In this document: positions 22,665 through 34,839 of the stretch, in pieces | Position numbering within the stretch: the first letter of the stretch is position 1 | How the letters are laid out: every line of letters begins with the position of its first letter | Source: Cavia porcellus | Lineage: Eukaryota > Chordata > Mammalia > Rodentia > Caviidae | Direction of reading: 5' to 3' | DNA length: 64,000 nt | NCBI RefSeq assembly: GCF_034190915.1 | Contig: NW_026947484.1 | Span: 135,878,982 to 135,942,981, forward strand | Notes under the pieces: generated by a model | What the model saw: only the letters and a program-made list of their open reading frames with translations | Told to the model about the DNA's origin: nothing | Database searches by the model: none | Made by a program: the position numbers and the translations under genes

Positions 22665-24995
22665 TTCTTCCCCTGACCCCCCGAAGACTCATGTACATCC
22701 TTTATACAAAAAGTATTTAGTCTATCTCTAGGGATTACCAAAATCTTAACAGTTTTAGCATGCCTGAAAAGTACAAGTCCCAAGTCTCTTCTGAGATGCA
22801 AGGCAAACTCTTAGCAGCAAGGTCCTGTACAAATGAAGAGAAAATTGAATACTTTCAACATTCAATGGCACAAGATTAGTATTCCAAATATTAGTATTCC
22901 AAAAGGTACAAATGGGAGAATACAAAGGAATGGAATCAAAGCAAGTCCAAAATTGTGGCAGGACAAACTGGATTTACATGTGATTAAGTTGTGAGCGCCA
23001 AAAGGCTGGCATGCCTCTGCCCTATGGCACATCCCAGGGATTCCCTCTTAGGCTGCTCAGCTCTGCCCTCCTTGTAGCTTTCTTAAAATGATCCGTGTTC
23101 TCAGTTTCTCCAAATCTCTGGGTCTCCACTGCACCTTTGGCTTCACACTCACAGCTTCACACATTGCCCTCTCATGGGCATGCTGCCTGGGCTCCCAGGA
23201 ATGGGAGACAACTCCAGTGACTCCTTTTGAATACAAACCAATTACTGTGACTTTGATTATTTGGAGACTCATTTCCTTATACTGATATGTAAAAAGCTGG
23301 CTAGGATATTTCTTTCTCTCTTCAATTGGCTCTAAGCATTGCAAATAAGGCTAGCCAAGGTGCTGGTATGTAATTTCTAAAGCCAATGGACAGTCCTGTT
23401 TGCTCGCATAGTGTTCTCCATACAGGTTATGTACAGGATATGAGCACATGAGATGTTAGAGCAAATGGCTCTGGGAATGTCAACTGAGTATGAACCTCAA
23501 GATAGAGGCTATGACTCCCCAGGGCACAAGAGTTTGCATATCAGAAACTGAAGCACCAGCCTCCCAAAACAATAAATTGATCCTTCTGCATATCTTTATC
23601 TCTGCAATTTATAGAGATGTCGTTCTTACACCTGGCCAGCCAGCTCAAGTGACTCACTTAATTCCCACCATCCTCTCTGTCACTCATCCCTGAGCCACCC
23701 CTCTTCTTCACAAGATAACAAATTCTGGGAGAGACCTAGGATCAAGGCCTTTGTCCACATGCCCTCACAAGGATTGGACTTAGGACCCCTTGGCTGTCCT
23801 TAACTTGGAATATGTCTTGGTGTTTCTATTCTCACTGTGGGTTGCATTGGTGGTGGTAGGGTGTAATTAACTTGCTGGGATTCCAATAACATCTCAATAG
23901 GATTATAAATATAACTTTTGGATTGTGAGGAAAACCAGAAAGAGGATTACAATACTTAGATGACTGAACTCAATATTTGGGTTTGCAAATTTGTCACTCA
24001 GCATGGCTGGAACACCCGAACTTTTCCAAGCCTTTGTCTGAAATCTGGGTGGAAGCCATTTTAACCTCAGAACTCTTGCATTCTACAAGCACCTAAAACC
24101 AATATGACATGGATGATACCCAGGTCCACTTCCAGCTAGAGCAGTAGCCAGGCTTTCTTCTCTCTTAGCTATAGGTTTTGAGCACTCTGAATCTAATTCC
24201 AAGGAACAAATTCTCTAGGCCGCCACCATTCTGGAACTTGGGGCAGTGGCTGCCACTTTGCAACCTGGTGCAGCCACCACCACCATTCTGGAATATAGTG
24301 AGTCTGCTGCCATTCTAGAACATAATATTCTGCACCTTTCTCTTTCACTTTTACAGTTGAGGCTGCAGAGAGTAGAGACTTGCTGGTTCTTGTGATGCTC
24401 TCAAGCCATCTTTTATATTTTCCTGTTCCTTCTTAACAATCTAGAACTCAATCTAGAACTCAACAATCTAGAACTCTTTACAATCCATAGCTTTCTGGCC
24501 AAACTCACAATGTTTTAAATCATTTTTCTGGGCTCTTTGCTTTTAATTAGCAACATAAATCTGGCTAAAAGCCCTAAACAGTAGCCACTCCACCAGTTCA
24601 ACATTTGACTACCTTGGAATTTCTTTTGCCAGATTAATTAGTCTTCCATTAGTAACCTTAGTCTCAGGCAAAATCTCTGGATATGAGCAAAAGGCAGACA
24701 AACATTTTGCTAAGCCATAACACACATCATCTGGAATCCAAAAGCCAAAAAAGTTCTTCCCAGCAGAAACCTCCTGAGCCTGGTCTTTACTGGTAAGATT
24801 TGTATCTACAGATTTTCTGAGCTCTGACCAGAATCTCCCATACAGAACAGCCTAAGGTGGTGCAGCACTACTCTTTCAGCTAACATCCCAGAACCTTTCC
24901 AAACTCTTCCCACAAGCCATTCCCAAAGGCTCTTGAATCACATGGTCAGGTATAGTCACAGAATGACACTACTTCTCCAGTACCAGATTCTGACT

Positions 24996-25360
24996 TGGTT
25001 ACTTTTCTTTCATTGCTGAGACAAAATACCTGATGCCCAAAGAAGGAAAGATTTATTTGGCTTACAATTTATGGAAGTTTCAGTCCATAATCAGCTGGCT
25101 CCAAGGCAGCATGGGCATGGCAGAGGAGCAGCAGTTCATGGTGGTAGCAGATACCCAAAAACAGCAAGAGCAAAAAGGAGGAGCATAGAGAGAAGACTCT
25201 TTCAGTGCCTTGTGTTGTATATAGGCTACCTATCTTATGGCAAATGTACCACTCACATTCATAATCCCAGGATTGAATCGTGAATTAGTCACAAACTCTA
25301 GAAACCTGTCCCCATGACCACATGAGGCTTTGAGGGGATATCCATACACAAATCATAACA
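24996..25360 (-). repeat. MaLR LTR (5' in element sense)
   Basis: Runs from 'tggttacttttctttcattg' through 'ctgagacaaaatacctgatg', 'ttatttggcttacaatttat' and 'ggcatggcagaggagcagca' to 'acacaaatcataaca'. Same block order as 22309-22664. Confidence 0.75.
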
Positions 25361-27429
25361 GAAGCCTTCAGCTTCCCACTCCCCTGGTGCTTTCTGCTGA
25401 GCTCTTTCTTCAATGAGATTCTGTGTTTGCCAGTCAAATGATCACTACTGCTGAAGCTGAGAGCCATGGGATGAGACCAGAGTAGCCCTACCTACCCACC
25501 CTGGCACCATCTTATGCTCATACTTTACCAGTGGATGGCATTAGCAGGATTCTGGTGTGGAGGACAAATGAGACTGTGTTGGTCCTAGTATGCAGATAAT
25601 GGACTGAATTGCTGATGGACACAGAGAATGAGAGCAGAACTTTATAGCTATGATAAATACAGAACTGTAATCCTACACTCTACTGCACGTTTGAGAGCAG
25701 GCTGTGCTATGAGACATAGGACACATAGCCTTGTGGCTCAAGCACATCCATGAACTCAAACTCTTCAGGTGAGGAGGATTTCCAGGGGGCTATTTATCTC
25801 CACCATTCCTCAAGATAAAGATTCTGAAATCTTTAGCTAACTTTCTTGGTTGAAAAAAAGTTGTAAGTGAGTCTTTAAGATTTGTGTTCTTACCTGAGAT
25901 TGCATGAAAAATCTGCTTATGTTCCCTTGCATTCCTCTGGAGAAAAAACTGTAGCTTTCATAGATCCTCAATGGGATTTTGGTGAAACTGAAACTAAGGA
26001 GCCTACTTCTCTAGGAATTAGCACCAGGGATTTACTTCCTGGTCTCAGTCTTCTGTCTGCCCAAAATTTGGCCTGGTAATATCCTGCAGCCCTAAAACTG
26101 AAATCTGACCCCAATATCCAGGTTATTTACTTTTCTTTTCCCCTCCCCCCTCTTCTAGGAACTCATCTTTATAAAAAAAAAAAGTGTTTCATTTATGTGG
26201 GCATGGTTCTACCAGCCTAGAGAGAGATGACATTCTTCTTGTCATTATGAGCTCGTTTTAAGCTCTTTGACAAGGTTGGAGACTAGGTTTCGGTACCTAG
26301 TTGTTTCCTTTGAATACCTCATAGGAACCCATGTACCCTAGGGAATCCCTTCCACTAAATGCCTAAATTTGTAGGTTGTAGGAACTATAGCTTACTTTCA
26401 AGTCTTGTAAATATTCCTATTAATCCTAGAAGGAGAAGAGCAAGAGTTCCTAATATACTTCCTCTCCACTGACCATGCCAGGGTCAAGATATTGGAGTAT
26501 ATCATTCCTCCCTCCACCAGTATATCCAGTGTGGGAAACACTCGAAATATGGTGAGGCCCCAAAGCAGAATGCAGTTTACTCTTGCTTGAAGGAACTGTA
26601 ACACAGTGCTCAACCAAGAATCCTTTAGAACTGTTTTGTATGACCCAAATGAAAGTACTCTGCACGCTGAGGTCCATCTTGGGCATAGAAACTTGTTGGC
26701 TTTCATGAACAGAGCATGAGCTGAGCATTACCTTGACTATCCACATGTTAATTGTCTGAAATAACAGTGAAAGCAACCTCAACATTCATGAAAGCTTCAA
26801 CAGGCAGAGGTTGAGGGCAGAATGCAGGGGAACACAAGTAGTGAGTGCCAAAGGTTTTCTTCCCCTTGACTTTCAGTTATCCACCTTAATTCAAGAGAGA
26901 TAATTGTCTATCCTGGGGATGTCTTCAACAAACACTTTGCTTTTTCATTTACTTCAAATTCTGATAGTATCCCATATGCAAAGAATCTTAGATATGACAT
27001 GGGATTCTGTGTTTAATAGTCAAGTGAGCACCATTATGAGAGCTGGGAGACTTGGAGTGAGACCACAGTTGCCCTGCCCTACCCTCCCTGGCACTGACCC
27101 ATGCTTATGCTTTGCTGATGGATGGCATCACATTGAAAATATAACTCTGGAATTTCTACTTTCCACTCCATCATATAAAGAACTTTTCATGGCTGTTCAC
27201 ACAAGGAAAAAAGCAGGATGAACTGGAAATCAACAATCTTCTTAAGTCTACCAAAAAAAAAAAAAAAACTGGGGACACAGTACAAACCATTGCAACCAAA
27301 ACTTAGAAGAATGGAAAAGCAAAAAGAATTACAACTTACCAGATTACAATTTACAAGTGTGGAGGTATTAGGAAAACCTACATGTAGTAAACTTATTGTT
27401 GGAGCATCAGTGTGGCAATTTTATAATGA
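25361..27429. other. Unique DNA with a diverged direct-repeat pair
   Basis: No gene or named repeat is recognised. Segments 25425-25560 and 27001-27152 are related to each other in direct orientation (see findings). Two overlapping minus-strand frames at 26398-26785 reach 102 and 111 codons; neither shows a known domain. Confidence 0.45.
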
Positions 27430-28671
27430 AAACCCCTAGGGAGACCTAAATATGATGGAATAGAGGCACACACATGTGAGTTTTACTCCCAGGAGCCCTA
27501 CCAGATTCTCACAGTGAAGCTCAAAGTATGATCTCCTTATTCTTCTGGTGTGAAGAGGCAAGTAGTCACTCTGAAACACACCCAGAGCACCCTGTTCTTA
27601 CTGAGACTTTCCCTCAAAAGAAACTTTCACTACAACCTAACTACAGTACCTGGGTTCTACTGTAGCCCCATGGGCTTCAAGAAAGGAAAATACAGAAGTC
27701 TAACTCCAGGACCATCTATCCTTCCTGTCACAACTAAATAATGGGAGTGGATAAAGGGTAGGACTGAGAAACACTTGTAAAGTCCATAGCCCAGGGACAC
27801 AAGCTTACTGAGTCCTAGTATGAAGACAGGATACTTCTTCTCCCCTATACCTCACCGTTACATCACAAAAAGTTTTCCTTAACTTCAGTTCCTTTCTTCA
27901 AGGCACCACATCAAGTCTCTGACAGAAAATTATAAGAGACAAAAATGTCACAATTTGGAAAAACGGAGAAAATATCAGAAACAGACTCAGATATGATAAG
28001 TATGTTGAATTATTAAATTAAATATTGTAAACAATTAAGATCAATATGCTGAAGGCTTTAATGGAGAAAAGTAGACCACATGAAAGAACAGACTAGTAAT
28101 AAAACAGAGATGGAAATTCTGAGAGAATCCAAAGGAAATTCTAAAAAATAGAAAACACTGTAACAAAAATAATGTCTTTGACAGGCTCATTGATAGATTG
28201 GACACGGCCACATAAAAACTCAAGGAGCGTAAAAGGATGTCAGCAGGAACTTCCAAAATTGAAATGTACAGAAGGAAAAAACAACAGCAGCCAAATAGTT
28301 CTGTACACTTACAGAAGCTGTAACGGCACGTAAAGGAAATGCCAGAACTGGAGGAAAGAGAAAAAGAATCAGAAGAAACATTTGAAGCAATAATTATTGG
28401 AAACTTCCCAAAATTAATATAAAACAACAAACCACAAATATAGGAAATTCACAGAACATGAAGTAGCATAAATGCAAAATCAAAATGAAACCAAAAGGAA
28501 AAACTTATACCCAAGCATATCATATTCAAACTGAAGAAAAATCAAGACAAAGTCTTGAAAGACTTTGGAGGGGGGAAAAGCATATTTATTTATAGAAGTC
28601 TATAAAGAGCAAGGATGAGACTAATAGTGTACATGTCTTCAGAAGCTATGCAATCTGGAAGAGAATTACAA

Positions 28672-29109
28672 TGACTTAATTGTGACATTTCTCCCACCCC
28701 AAATCATTTTGAAGCTTAATTTCCCAGTATAATGTTATGAAAGATCATAGAACCTCTCATAGGTGGGAATTAATGGATGGTGATTGGGACACAGTTACCC
28801 TTGTGAAGGGATTCATGCTGGTTTCCTAGGGGTAGATTAGTTCCATGGGTTGTTACAAAAGTGAGTCTGACCCTCCCCACTATTTTGCTTCCTTGCTTAT
28901 ATAGAGGCTGCCTACTGCACACAGCCAGTTCCCTTCCTGCTTCTTCACCATATTGTGGTATCACAAGAGACATTTCCTTGACTATGTATTCCAGCATGAT
29001 GGCAAACACTAGCATCAGGCTGTTTTGAATTTCCTGAATCTTGAGCCACATTTACCTCTTTTCTTTGAAAAGTACCCTCAGGTGTTTCATTATAGCAATA
29101 CAAAATGCA
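28672..29109 (+). mobile_element. MST-type MaLR solo LTR inside L1
   Basis: Plus-strand blocks 'gaagggattcatgctggttt', 'ttagttccatgggttgttac', 'ttcctgcttcttcaccatat' and 'gaatcttgagccacatttac', with an end reading 'ggtgtttcattatagcaata', follow MST-class LTR order. L1 ORF1 sequence resumes on the other side, so it is a nested insertion. Confidence 0.65.
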
Positions 29110-29592
29110 TGTGGATAAAAATGTGTTGAAAAATATGAAGTGTTAAAAGGGAAAGTAACTCTGCCAAACAAAATTTTACATCCAAAGAGACCAACTTGCA
29201 GAAGTCAAAGAGAAATACTTTCTCGGACGTGCAAAAAATGGAATTTGTCACCACAGACTTGCCTTGAAAAAATTATTAAAATTCTTCATGGTAGAAAAAA
29301 ATGCATGAGTCAGAATCTCAGATCTATTTAAAGAAAAGAAGGGTATTAGAGAAGGAAGAAATTAAACTAAAACATTTGATTTTTTACTATTAATTGATAA
29401 AATGTAACAATTTACTCACAAAAATCATAGAAACAATATGTTCTGTATCTAATGCTCATTAATAAGTAAAATAAATGACAATAATATTTTATGAGATCAG
29501 AAGAATATTCTTTCATGTGGTACTTGCTCACCCATGTAGTGCAATGGTGTCATTTGAAAGTGGATGTGGATTATACTGCAAACTGTAAGGTT

Positions 29593-29850
29593 ACTCACAG
29601 GGAGAGGTTGGCTTTGTAGTTCTTAGGTCTACATGGCTGCCACCGGCTAACAGGAAGGGGTTGGTTTCTTGTTGTTCCTCCTTATGACCTGCAATTGCCA
29701 CTGACTCACAGGAAGGGGTTGGCTTCTTGTTTCTCCACCCAGAACTCTGCATAACTGCCACTGGCTCATGGGAAGGGGCTGGTTTCTTGTTTCTCCTCTT
29801 CACAGCTTGTGACTGCTGCTGACTCACAGGAAGGGGTTGGCTTCTTTCCT
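29593..29850. repeat. Minisatellite, ~58-bp unit, about 4.5 copies
   Basis: A unit containing 'ctcacaggaaggggttggct' and 'tcttgtttctcc' recurs, with repeat starts at 29601, 29653, 29711, 29771 and 29829 (spacings 52, 58, 60, 58). A 78-codon minus-strand frame (29827-29591) reads through it with repeated NKKP-type motifs because the unit rarely contains stops. No evidence that it is translated. Confidence 0.85.
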
Positions 29851-30184
29851 ATGAATTTAAATAACTATACTAATTCCAAGTTTCTTTCAAAAACAGAAGT
29901 TAAATTTTTTTGCAGAAAATAAAAGCAGAAGAAATAATTCCTATTTTATGAGGTTAGTACTATCCTAATACAAAAAAATTTCACTACAAGAAGGAAATCT
30001 AAAGACCAATATGTTTGTTAAACATAGGTTGCAAAAATGCTCAAGAAAATATTAACCAATTGAATCAAATAATTCATAAAAATAATTATATGAAATGACC
30101 AAGAAGTATAGTTCAAGTAGGCAAGGCTTTTCAACATTTTTACTATTTAAGGTAATGATATGATGGACTAATGTGACCCATCAC

Positions 30185-30400
30185 ATCACCAAAGTCAATG
30201 GGGCAGACTTTGGAAAACTCTCAGGCTTTACAATCCAACAAACCTAAGTTAAAATTCCTGACTTGCTAGCAACTGCCTTGTGTAAACTTGGGCAAGTTAA
30301 CTAAACTCTCTAAGCTTCTGTCTTCTGAGCTTCATGTCCATAATGGGTAGGTGTGTATAACACATCACAGTGCTATATATTGCATCTCTATAACACTTCA
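30185..30400 (+). repeat. MIR SINE (plus)
   Basis: 'ttacaatccaacaaacctaa', 'gtaaacttgggcaagttaac' and 'taaactctctaagcttctgt' give a clear MIR core in order. Confidence 0.65.
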
Positions 30401-31790
30401 CAGATGTCCATAGGATGAAATAACCAAGAGTGAACATCCTAAAAATTACTGTTTATGAATTTCAGAAACTAAAGAGCAGTAGATCAGGACAGGCAGCCCT
30501 CTGTGTCAGGAGCCTATGTCATGAACTTTATCATGACCTTCATGCTTTGCTTCTCTTGTCCTGATTTTCCTGGGAAAAGCAGCACCCAGGGACCCCCAGC
30601 ATTACAGATGCATTGGTTACACCCTCATGTGGATTTCCATCTACTACTGTTCATTGTACCCCAAATCACACTCTGTCACAGCACAGCACACTTAAGCACT
30701 CTGGAACCCATTCTTCCCTTAACACCCACTTTCCTCTTTATGTTGCTCTAACTGGGTTCCCAAATACCCTTCATGTCTCCGGTCAATGGCTCAGTCTCTA
30801 GCTCTTAAACACAGACAAATGGCACCAAATGGGTGACTACCACCAGCTGGACATGTATGCACCTTTGTATGTGTATACACCAGTATTTGCATGTGTGTCT
30901 TTGCCTAAAGTACATGTGTCAGTAGGCAGCTGGAGGATGGAGGACCCTCAAGAGCCCCTCCCACACCTGTACTCTCTCCCACACTCTACATGGAGATATG
31001 CTGCCTGCCCTAGCAGGCCTGATCCGACAAATTCACAGGCTCTGCTAGGCCTTAAAGAGCTGCCCAGGTGTTGTGATCTACTTCAACGGCAACCTGGTGG
31101 GGCCTGAGAAAGGCGTATGTGTCTTGTCGCACTTTGTAGGTATGAGAGGAACATACTGAGATAAAAGAGTGGAAAGTTTGAGGAAACATAAAGAGAAAAT
31201 GCGAGACTTCCTAAACCCAAAAGGCTATCAGATGCTCCTGTTTTACATTCTCATGATATTTGTTCACTATCCTGAATGTTGTGGTGGTGCATTTATGTGT
31301 TTAATATACTTCAGACTCATCCATAACCCTGAGAACCCACTCCATCCTCTAAGGGTATAATATAAATATAGTACCAGTTTGTTTCTCACTGCAGCCCCAG
31401 CATCTAGCAGTTTCTGGAGCATAGTAGGTGTTCATAGCATGACACACATTTGGATGCACATGCGGTAAGAGCTGCTGTCATTGTCATCACCGGGGAGCTG
31501 CTGCCCTCTGAGTGGATTTCCCACACCTGGACTCCCCCCTTAGTCTCCTCAACTCCTCTTCATTGCATCTGCACTCTTTCTGTGCGTGATCCAGCAGTAA
31601 AACTAATCCATTTAATTGTATTTTTGCCTTGAGACCGATAAACACTTTCCACATTTTTTAACTTGAAAACTTTATATGAAGATAACAATACACAATTATT
31701 ACTCTCCTACTAGCCTGTTTTGAAGCCCTTATTGTTGCTTTTATTTTTCTCTTTAAAATAAAAATTTTAAAATACAACAAATAAAAGTTT
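30401..31790. other. Unique DNA with an L2-like relic
   Basis: No gene recognised. About 31320-31450 resembles an L2 3' end ('cagccccagcatctagcagt', 'catagtaggtgttcatagca'). Frames of 82-92 codons at 30503-31107 lack domain features. Confidence 0.4.
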
Positions 31791-31845
31791 ATGCACACAC
31801 ATACACATGTGCATGCGCACACATGTGCACACACACTCTAGCAGT
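31790..31845. repeat. CA-rich alternating purine/pyrimidine tract
   Basis: The tract 'cacacacatacacatgtgca' continues with 'tgcgcacacatgtgcacaca'. It is strictly or nearly alternating, a sequence type able to adopt Z-DNA. Confidence 0.8.
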
Positions 31846-32191
31846 TCCAAGTCTCTCTTCTTCCAGAGACTAAAAACTCTTAAGTACTTTGATCTCTTTG
31901 TTATGAAGCATACATATCCATATGTTTTCTTAGGAAGTTGTAAGGTCATTAGCCACAACCTCTCCTCTCCTCAGGTGCCCAGAAGCCAAGGTCTTTTTGG
32001 CCCACAGGTGTGAATTATTGTGCTCCCCACTTCCCTCCCCCCTTGTGTGGCCCTTGATCCTTCTTAGAGGCTGCAAGCCAAAAGAACATCCCTGTTACTT
32101 GCAGCTTCTGTGTTCTCAACAACTCACTCACACCATAACATAGTGGCCAAGGTAGTGGGAGAAAAAAATCAGACCAGCTGTGGATCCAAGC

Positions 32192-32365
32192 AGTCTGGCA
32201 GCCATGATGATGCACACTTGTAATCCTAGAACTCTGGGAGGCTGAGGCAAGAAAAATGCAAGATGGAGCCCAGCCTGTGCAATTTAGAGACTTAGCAGTA
32301 TTCTTTCTCAAAAAAAATAAGAGTTGTAGTTCAGTATGATGGTTCTAGGTTCAATCCCCATTCAG
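32192..32365 (+). repeat. B1-dID-like composite SINE
   Basis: The 7SL half is clear: 'cacacttgtaatcctagaac', 'tctgggaggctgaggcaaga', 'gcccagcctgtgcaatttag'. The short tRNA half reads 'gagttgtagttcagtatgat' and 'ggttcaatcccc'. Its A-rich tail position is now occupied by a CA/GA microsatellite. Confidence 0.75.

Positions 32366-32451
<86 letters not shown>
32366..32451. repeat. (CA)n(GA)n compound microsatellite
   Basis: About 27 CA units with one TA interruption (32366-32420) are followed directly by about 15 GA units (32421-32451), at the 3' end of the composite SINE. Confidence 0.97.
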
Positions 32452-32455
<4 letters not shown>

Positions 32456-33560
32456 ATTGTAGCAAAGGAGATATATCAGAGCCAGCCACAGAGAAATACA
32501 TAGAAGTCAAGGTTTAAGAAGATCCCAAATGGACAGTTTGTGCATTTATGCACAAAAAAATGTAAGTATCACTTCTCACCCATGTTTTCTGATTCCCCAC
32601 TAAGAAATTCACAATTTACTCAAAATAATAACAGTAAGCAGGATGTGGCTTTCTCTAACACAAGGACAGGAACCCTCAGGGCCTCTTGGGACACCTTCTT
32701 TCTACCTCTCACATGTCAGTGGTTCTTGCCAGTCTCCTGGACCTCCTGTGGTCAGGATCCAGGTTACTTGTAGGCACCTACATGCCAAGCTTGACTGCAT
32801 TTGGACTCTCGTGGTACTACCAGCAGGTGTTTGACCACCTGCTGCGCTGAACTTGTGAATGAACGTGTCTCAGCACAACCTCGCTGCCATCAGGTACTGG
32901 GGTGAGAGATACTGTTTCTTCCTGGTCACTTCTCTAGGCTCTGACCAAGTCCCTAGGACACTGGGAAAGGAGAGGAAATGTGCAAGCTGGAGGTCAGACT
33001 TGCTCTTCTCAGAGGCCCCCATTCTGATGTAGGCTGCTTGTCCTTGGGCTCCTGGACCACAGCATCTTCTTTCCTTGGCCTCCTCCCTCTGAAATTCAGG
33101 TCCTTTGAAATGGTGATTCTCCTGCACCTCAGGCATCTATGCTCACTGTCTGGACAGCCTGGATATCCTGAACCCAGGCATACAGCACATGGCCCTTTCT
33201 TTCTCTGGGACTCTTCTCCAGGACAGTGAACCAGCGACTTCCGGCTCAATACACACAGGTTCCTTGTCATTTGGCTCACAACTTGCTGAGATGTCTAATG
33301 AGTGCCCTTTTAACCCTTGAGGTTTTATTTTCCATAAGATTCCCAAAATATATTTGCTTAATACAAATGGGAAAATGTGAAGCCAACATCTTATTATTCT
33401 TGGTTATTTTCAGTTGTACTTATATGGGAAATTAAGTTATTCCTTACATTCGGCCTTAACCTATATCTATTCTAATTGCATTTCTGAGAAACATAGTGTG
33501 TTTTCTTTAAAAAATTTTATAGACTCATCTCATATTTCTTTTTTCTTTATCCTTGGATTA
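32452..33560. other. Unique DNA, possible regulatory content
   Basis: No coding exon is recognised although several overlapping frames of 77-108 codons occur on both strands. A perfect 9-bp inverted repeat lies at 32821-32844 (see findings). Confidence 0.4.
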
Positions 33561-33566
33561 ATATGA

Positions 33567-33592
33567 ATATATATATATATATATATATATAT
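33567..33592. repeat. (AT)n microsatellite
   Basis: A run of about 12 AT units. Confidence 0.95.
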
Positions 33593-34089
33593 GGCTTAAA
33601 AATTGTTTATGAGAACAGAAATTTTTCCAGGAAAAAATACAAAAGTCTTTATTATTTGGCCCACATACTTTTATAGGTCATCACACCCCACCCACCCCAT
33701 CCCTCTAGTTGCCTTCCACAGGCTCCCACCAGGCAATCCCATGTAGACATTCTGGCCATATAAAATGGTGATGAACTTCATTCTTTATTAATGAATGAAT
33801 GAGACTCTAGTAATACATCCACATTTGTAGTTCCTATTTTTCAGTTACATCTACCATCTTGCTGCATGTAGCAGTGGTTGCTACGTTGTTGGTAGGATTT
33901 TAATTATTGATACTATTGGCCAGATGTATTGGAAAAATTGAATTAAGTCTCCCTAAGAACCAAGAATCAGAGTAGATGGGCTCCAGGTTTAAATTCTGGT
34001 TCTGCCATTTATTGGCTGCACTTAAATTTATGTTGCCTTCTTTTGAAAAAGGATAGATAATGACTTGGTTTACCACAATGACACACAAC
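33593..34089 (+). repeat. Unique DNA ending in a MIR-like piece
   Basis: Nothing is recognised up to about 33980. From 33985 to 34085 a MIR-like core is visible ('ctccaggtttaaattctggt', 'tctgccatttattggctgca'). Confidence 0.4.
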
Positions 34090-34830
34090 ACTACATTAGG
34101 AAAGCCAGCACCAAAAGCAAGAAAATAACAGCAATTTGTGAGGAGAAATTGAAATTCTTCGCATTGCTGATAGGAACGTGAGATGGTTCGGCTGTTATGA
34201 AAAATAATATGACTGCTCCTCAGAAAATTAGAAATCTGCATCCAGGTTCTTCCAGGTAATCTCAGCATTACTGTATTATCTAGCAAGTCTGCTGGGTATA
34301 AACCAAAAGAACTGAAAGCAAAGACTTGACTAGATATTTGCATCTCTACATTCATGGCAACATTATTCACAATACTCAAAAAGCAAAAGCAATTCAAACG
34401 ACCATCTTTGGATAGATAAATAGATTAAAAATATGGTATGTGTACACACAGAAGTATTATTTGCCTTAAAAGGAATGATATTCTGACACATTATTACATG
34501 ATGAGCCATGAAGACGTTGGCAAAGTGAATGAGCCAGCTACAAAAGGACAAGTTTAGGTGACGCTACTTCCGTGAGTTACCTAGAGCAATCAACTTCACA
34601 GAGGCCTAAGGTAAAAGGGTGGTTTCCAGGGCCTGAGCAGGGAGGAGAAATGGGAGTTATTGTTTAATAATTTCAGTTTAGGAGGATGAAGAAAATTCTA
34701 GAAATGAATGGTTGGGATAGGTTATACAAAAATGGGAATATCCTTAATGTCAACAAAATGAACACTTAAAATGGTGAAAATTATACATGAAATGTGTAAT
34801 TTACATTATACAATCATTTACAATCAAAAA
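34090..34830 (+). repeat. L1 3' end (old)
   Basis: 'ctgctgggtataaaccaaaa', 'catggcaacattattcacaa', 'catgatgagccatgaagacg', 'gtttccagggcctgagcagg' and 'cttaaaatggtgaaaattat' are the standard order of an old mammalian L1 3' end. A 165-codon minus-strand frame (33900-34397) is antisense to it and not a gene. Confidence 0.75.
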
Positions 34831-34839
34831 ATTTTAGAC

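Larger units (their letters stand above)
22309..25360 (-). mobile_element. Complete MaLR retrotransposon (LTR-internal-LTR)
   Basis: Two related LTRs (22309-22664 and 24996-25360) in the same orientation flank 2.3 kb of internal DNA. MaLR elements are ERVL relatives with non-coding internal regions that depended on other elements' proteins, and no coding frame is visible here. In reverse, the internal part has the familiar MaLR character: Kozak-like 'gccgccaccattctgg' runs at about 24220-24320 and 'accagattctgacttggtta' just before the right LTR. The LTRs differ at perhaps a fifth of positions by eye, implying an old element. I found no clear TSD. Confidence 0.75.
27430..30180 (+). repeat. 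Ancient L1 LINE, fragmented
   Basis: From about 28020 to 28670 the plus strand has L1 ORF1-like sequence ('gaaattctgagagaatccaa', 'aaaagaatcagaagaaacat'). ORF1 C-terminal sequence continues at 29110-29340 on the far side of a MaLR LTR, with a frame holding KRNTFSDVQKMEFVTTD. After a minisatellite, ORF2 RT-region sequence follows at 29850-30160 ('aaagaccaatatgtttgtta', 'aaatgctcaagaaaatatta'). The frames are full of stops. Insertions at 28672 and 29593 are younger than the LINE. Confidence 0.6.

Noticed and set aside
24220..24335. Repeated gccgccaccattctgg blocks, considered as a CpG-type or Kozak-marked gene start
   Set aside because: They lie in the non-coding interior of a MaLR element and lead into no open frame.
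26398..26785. Two overlapping minus-strand frames of 102 and 111 codons, considered as a processed pseudogene
   Set aside because: I could not match either to a known protein and there is no poly(A) tail or duplication.
29591..29827. Minus-strand frame with repeated NKKP motifs considered as a repeat protein
   Set aside because: It is a read-through of a minisatellite; no start context or flanking coding sequence.
33900..34397. 165-codon minus-strand frame
   Set aside because: It runs antisense to a MIR-like piece and an old L1 3' end; composition reflects the repeat.
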